A stretch of DNA of 6,833 nucleotides from Candidatus Bathyarchaeota archaeon (lineage in GTDB: Archaea > Thermoproteota > Bathyarchaeia > Bathyarchaeales > Bathycorpusculaceae): NCBI GenBank assembly GCA_016649625.1, contig JAENXI010000051.1, positions 1 through 6,833 of the forward strand, written 5' to 3'. This document shows positions 5,517-6,833 of this stretch, in pieces (position 1 is the first letter of the stretch; the number at the start of each line of letters is the position of its first letter). Under the pieces are notes generated by a model, which was not told the DNA's origin, ran no database searches, and saw only the letters and a program-made list of their open reading frames with translations. The position numbers were made by a program, and so were the translations under genes.

Positions 5517-5665
5517 ATGAAGGAAAGAAATTAAATTTTAATCAAAAAAAAGTTCCAAGAGAAATCCGCGAACGACCAAGAATACCCGACAAAACATTAT
5601 CAACCTTAAAAGCAATAATTAAAATGTTAACACGTGAAGAGGAAAAGAAGAAAATAATTGGATGA
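5517..5665 (+). pseudogene. Small basic protein of unknown function, frame-disrupted near its start
   Basis: The ATG at 5517 abuts the preceding TAA but reads only MKERN before a stop. One frame away, a continuous stretch runs KKLNFNQKKVPREIRERPR then IPDKTLSTLKAIIKMLTREE and EKKKIIG to TGA at 5663. A single missing base near 5525-5530 would join them into about 49 residues. That frame has no start codon of its own before a late internal ATG. The product would be soluble, strongly basic and helical at its C-terminus. No family is recognised. Its TGA overlaps the next gene's ATG (ATGA at 5662-5665), which argues that the frame is a real cistron. Confidence 0.4.
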
Positions 5666-5768
5666 TTCTCTTTGATTATCGAAATGGTCGTAATCTGGTC
5701 TCCTCTTTCTGTTTATAATAATTACACTCGTTGTAAGTGGAGCATTTGGTTATAGTGTAATAAGTGAT
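5662..5768 (+). other. Probable frameshifted N-terminus of the DUF4386-like gene
   Basis: The ATG in the ATGA junction reads MILFDYRNGRN and would soon hit a stop at 5716. One base back at about 5694, the frame of the downstream membrane gene opens with SGLLFLFIII then TLVVSGAFGYSVISD and runs without a stop into position 5769. The joined text RNGRN-SGLLFLF resembles the usual opening of DUF4386 proteins, a short polar stretch with RNAR followed by a first membrane helix beginning xGLLF. So the original gene probably started at 5662 and lost one base near 5692-5694. Confidence 0.55.
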
Positions 5769-6326
5769 TTGGACTCAGATGCTAAACTACAAAAGATTAA
5801 CAATGATCCAAAAAAATTCAAAATCGGCACCATGTTAGCGCTCATAGAACATGGTATCATCATTGCACTTGCTATAATATTGTTTATTGCTTTTAGTCCA
5901 TATAACATAATACTTGCTGTTGTTTGGACAATCTCTCGAATAACAGAAGGCTTAATCGATGTATATAATGAAAAGAACTACTGGGGACTTCTCAACATAG
6001 CAAGACAATACTCAGTTTCTAGTGGTGCTGAGAAAAACGCGTTAATAGAGTTATGTCGTAGCATTCTCAAAACAAAAAACTCTAGATTCGCATTTGCACA
6101 GATCTTATTCTCCGTTGGTACGCTCTCATACTCAATTTTGTTTGTTACCTATGGAGTTGTGCCAGAAATTATTGGATGGTTTGGAATTATCGCCAGCATT
6201 CTCTATGGCTTAGGTAATGGTATAATATTTATAAAACCTCACAAAACGATGCAGATCTTCCATGTGGGTCTGTTGATTTTGATTTTTGGAATAATCTTAG
6301 GTGGACGCTATTATTTTCTTCAATAA
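5769..6326 (+). CDS. DUF4386-like integral membrane protein, N-terminus probably truncated
   Basis: 185 codons from a TTG, the only usable start in the continuous frame. About five hydrophobic segments can be seen: residues 19-42 (LIEHGIIIALAIILFIAF), 44-61, 106-128 (FAFAQILFSVGTLSYSILF), 131-153 (EIIGWFGIIASILYGLGNGI) and 158-181. Layout and the blocks YNEKNYWGLLNIARQYS and GVVPEIIGWFGI resemble DUF4386, a membrane family of unknown function. The family normally has one more N-terminal helix, which is encoded just upstream (5694-5768) but has no start codon in frame. There is no Shine-Dalgarno sequence before the TTG, so efficient translation from it is doubtful. It is the last gene of the run behind tag; a link to alkylation repair is only positional. 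It could be a pseudogene or an intact gene hidden by a sequencing error. Confidence 0.65.
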   Translation: MDSDAKLQKINNDPKKFKIGTMLALIEHGIIIALAIILFIAFSPYNIILAVVWTISRITEGLIDVYNEKNYWGLLNIARQYSVSSGAEKNALIELCRSILKTKNSRFAFAQILFSVGTLSYSILFVTYGVVPEIIGWFGIIASILYGLGNGIIFIKPHKTMQIFHVGLLILIFGIILGGRYYFLQ

Positions 6327-6401
6327 TTTAGTAGATTATAAAATTCGCTCGATACAACCATTAAAATCTCGAGGTTTGTAATGGATATTTCATGGTCTAA
6401 A

Positions 6402-6408
6402 TTTTTTT
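6402..6408 (+). terminator. U-tract terminator candidate after the membrane gene
   Basis: Seven consecutive T on the plus strand, about 76 nt beyond the stop codon of the DUF4386-like gene and the longest T run in this interval. There is no strong stem before it, but archaeal U-tracts can act alone. Confidence 0.35.
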
Positions 6409-6441
6409 GTAAAAAATAAGATCTTCTTCATTCCTTCATTA

Positions 6442-6495
6442 TTTTCATGTTTTTCATTTTCTCCATAAGATAAGTAATTATATCTGTTACACTTT
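6442..6495 (+). repeat. Imperfect 54-bp direct repeat, copy 2
   Basis: Second copy of the element at 2133-2186, with the shared 14-bp core at 6466-6479 and T-rich sequence on the left. It lies 54 bp upstream of the exonuclease-like start codon and just before that gene's TATA-like box. Confidence 0.45.
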
Positions 6496-6520
6496 ATCGC
6501 TTCAAAAAATACAATAAATA

Positions 6521-6528
6521 TTATATAA
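6521..6528 (+). promoter_or_regulatory. TATA box for the exonuclease-like gene
   Basis: TTATATAA is centred about 25 bp before the ATG at 6549, the spacing expected for a leaderless archaeal transcript. It is the clearest TATA element in the window. There is no Shine-Dalgarno sequence before the ATG. Confidence 0.55.
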
Positions 6529-6548
6529 CATTCTTGTGCCGTTAGTTT

Positions 6549-6833
6549 ATGCTAATTTTTCACAACGAAAACATTAACTCAAAATTTAATGGTACAATTA
6601 TTGACATCGAAACGATTGGAGGTTTTTGCAGAGAACATGAAGATGATGACTCTAGAACATATAGCAAGTTAATTCCAACAATATTTGGTTATGTTACCAA
6701 AGACGAATTAAATATAATCTGTGCTAAAGGGAAATCTGGTTTGGAGAAATTAGAACAAGAGGCAATTAAAATATTGCCCTCTCTTAAAAGACCCATATAT
6801 GCTTTTCAAAGTAGGTTTGAACGAGGCGTATTA
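6549..6833 (+). CDS. DEDD/DnaQ-like 3'-5' exonuclease-fold protein, 3' partial
   Basis: 95 codons from the ATG run off the right edge of the window. Residues 17-24, TIIDIETI, carry the D-x-E of Exo motif I, which binds catalytic metal in RNase H-fold 3'-5' exonucleases. Then come a strand with IFGYVTKDELNIICAK, where substrate-oriented residues sit in this fold, a helix (SGLEKLEQEAIKIL), and PIYAFQSRFERGVL. That last block fits Exo motif II, normally AxNxxFDxxxL, with Gln in place of the usual Asn and Glu in place of Asp. Exo III, with the last acidic residue and His or Tyr, would lie beyond the edge. Role inferred: trimming of DNA or RNA 3' ends. It has its own leaderless promoter and is separate from the upstream run. 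The Met start agrees with the TATA spacing. Confidence 0.65.
   Translation, partial: MLIFHNENINSKFNGTIIDIETIGGFCREHEDDDSRTYSKLIPTIFGYVTKDELNIICAKGKSGLEKLEQEAIKILPSLKRPIYAFQSRFERGVL

Larger units (their letters stand above)
6327..6548. other. Intergenic stretch before the exonuclease-like gene
   Basis: No gene recognised. It holds a T7 tract (6402-6408), the second copy of the imperfect repeat (6442-6495) and a TATA-like box (6521-6528). A minus-strand ORF reading GENEKHENNEGMKKILFF crosses the repeat, but it has no support. Confidence 0.5.

Noticed and set aside
5339..5768. Programmed ribosomal frameshifting in the genes after tag
   Set aside because: No convincing slippery heptamer with a downstream structure at all three sites, and three sites in a row would be implausible; decay or sequence error fits better.
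6421..6490. Minus-strand short ORF reading MEKMKNMKIMKE
   Set aside because: Low-complexity Lys/Met peptide from AT-rich repeat DNA with no ribosome site or family resemblance.

Overview
The window looks archaeal, most likely from an AT-rich member of the Nitrososphaerota (Thaumarchaeota). A Nitrosocosmicus-like soil lineage is my best guess, but this is inferred from gene content and style only. Four things support it: a nuclease joining an ATP-cone to a helix-hairpin-helix tail, a small stand-alone TRAM-domain protein, TATA-like boxes about 25 to 28 bp before start codons (leaderless transcription), and low GC throughout.

Layout from left to right. Positions 1-768 (+) hold the 3' part of a PD-(D/E)XK nuclease. 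Convergent to it at 806-1525 (-) is an AlkD-type alkylpurine DNA glycosylase. Positions 1702-1957 (-) encode a TRAM-domain RNA-binding protein whose start codon is out of frame with its body. Positions 1958-2264 hold nothing firm. A heavily decayed gene of unknown family follows at about 2264-2463 (+). Positions 2496-3491 (-) encode a cysteine-rich PP-loop ATPase, probably a tRNA-thiolation enzyme, and a 47-codon ORF ends on its start codon. About 3640-3870 contains only short fragments. At 3875-4087 (+) lies a truncated relic of a C5-cytosine DNA methyltransferase. A zinc-ribbon protein of unknown function occupies 4084-4614 (-).

The right half starts with an intact 3-methyladenine DNA glycosylase I, tag, at 4737-5324 (+). 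A tightly packed run follows in the same direction: a two-helix membrane peptide (5339-5516), a small basic protein (5517-5665) and a DUF4386-like membrane protein (5662-6326). Each of these three needs one single-base frameshift to read through from its apparent start. After a gene-poor stretch with a U-rich putative terminator, a DEDD-type 3'-5' exonuclease-like gene begins at 6549 and runs off the window.

The functional theme is nucleic-acid maintenance: two alkylation-repair glycosylases from unrelated superfamilies, a nuclease, an exonuclease-like protein, a tRNA-modification enzyme and a TRAM protein. The second theme is decay: a methyltransferase relic, an unidentified pseudogene and four small genes with single-base frame disruptions sit between intact housekeeping-type genes. 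I see no tRNA, rRNA, CRISPR array, insertion sequence or convincing new defence system.
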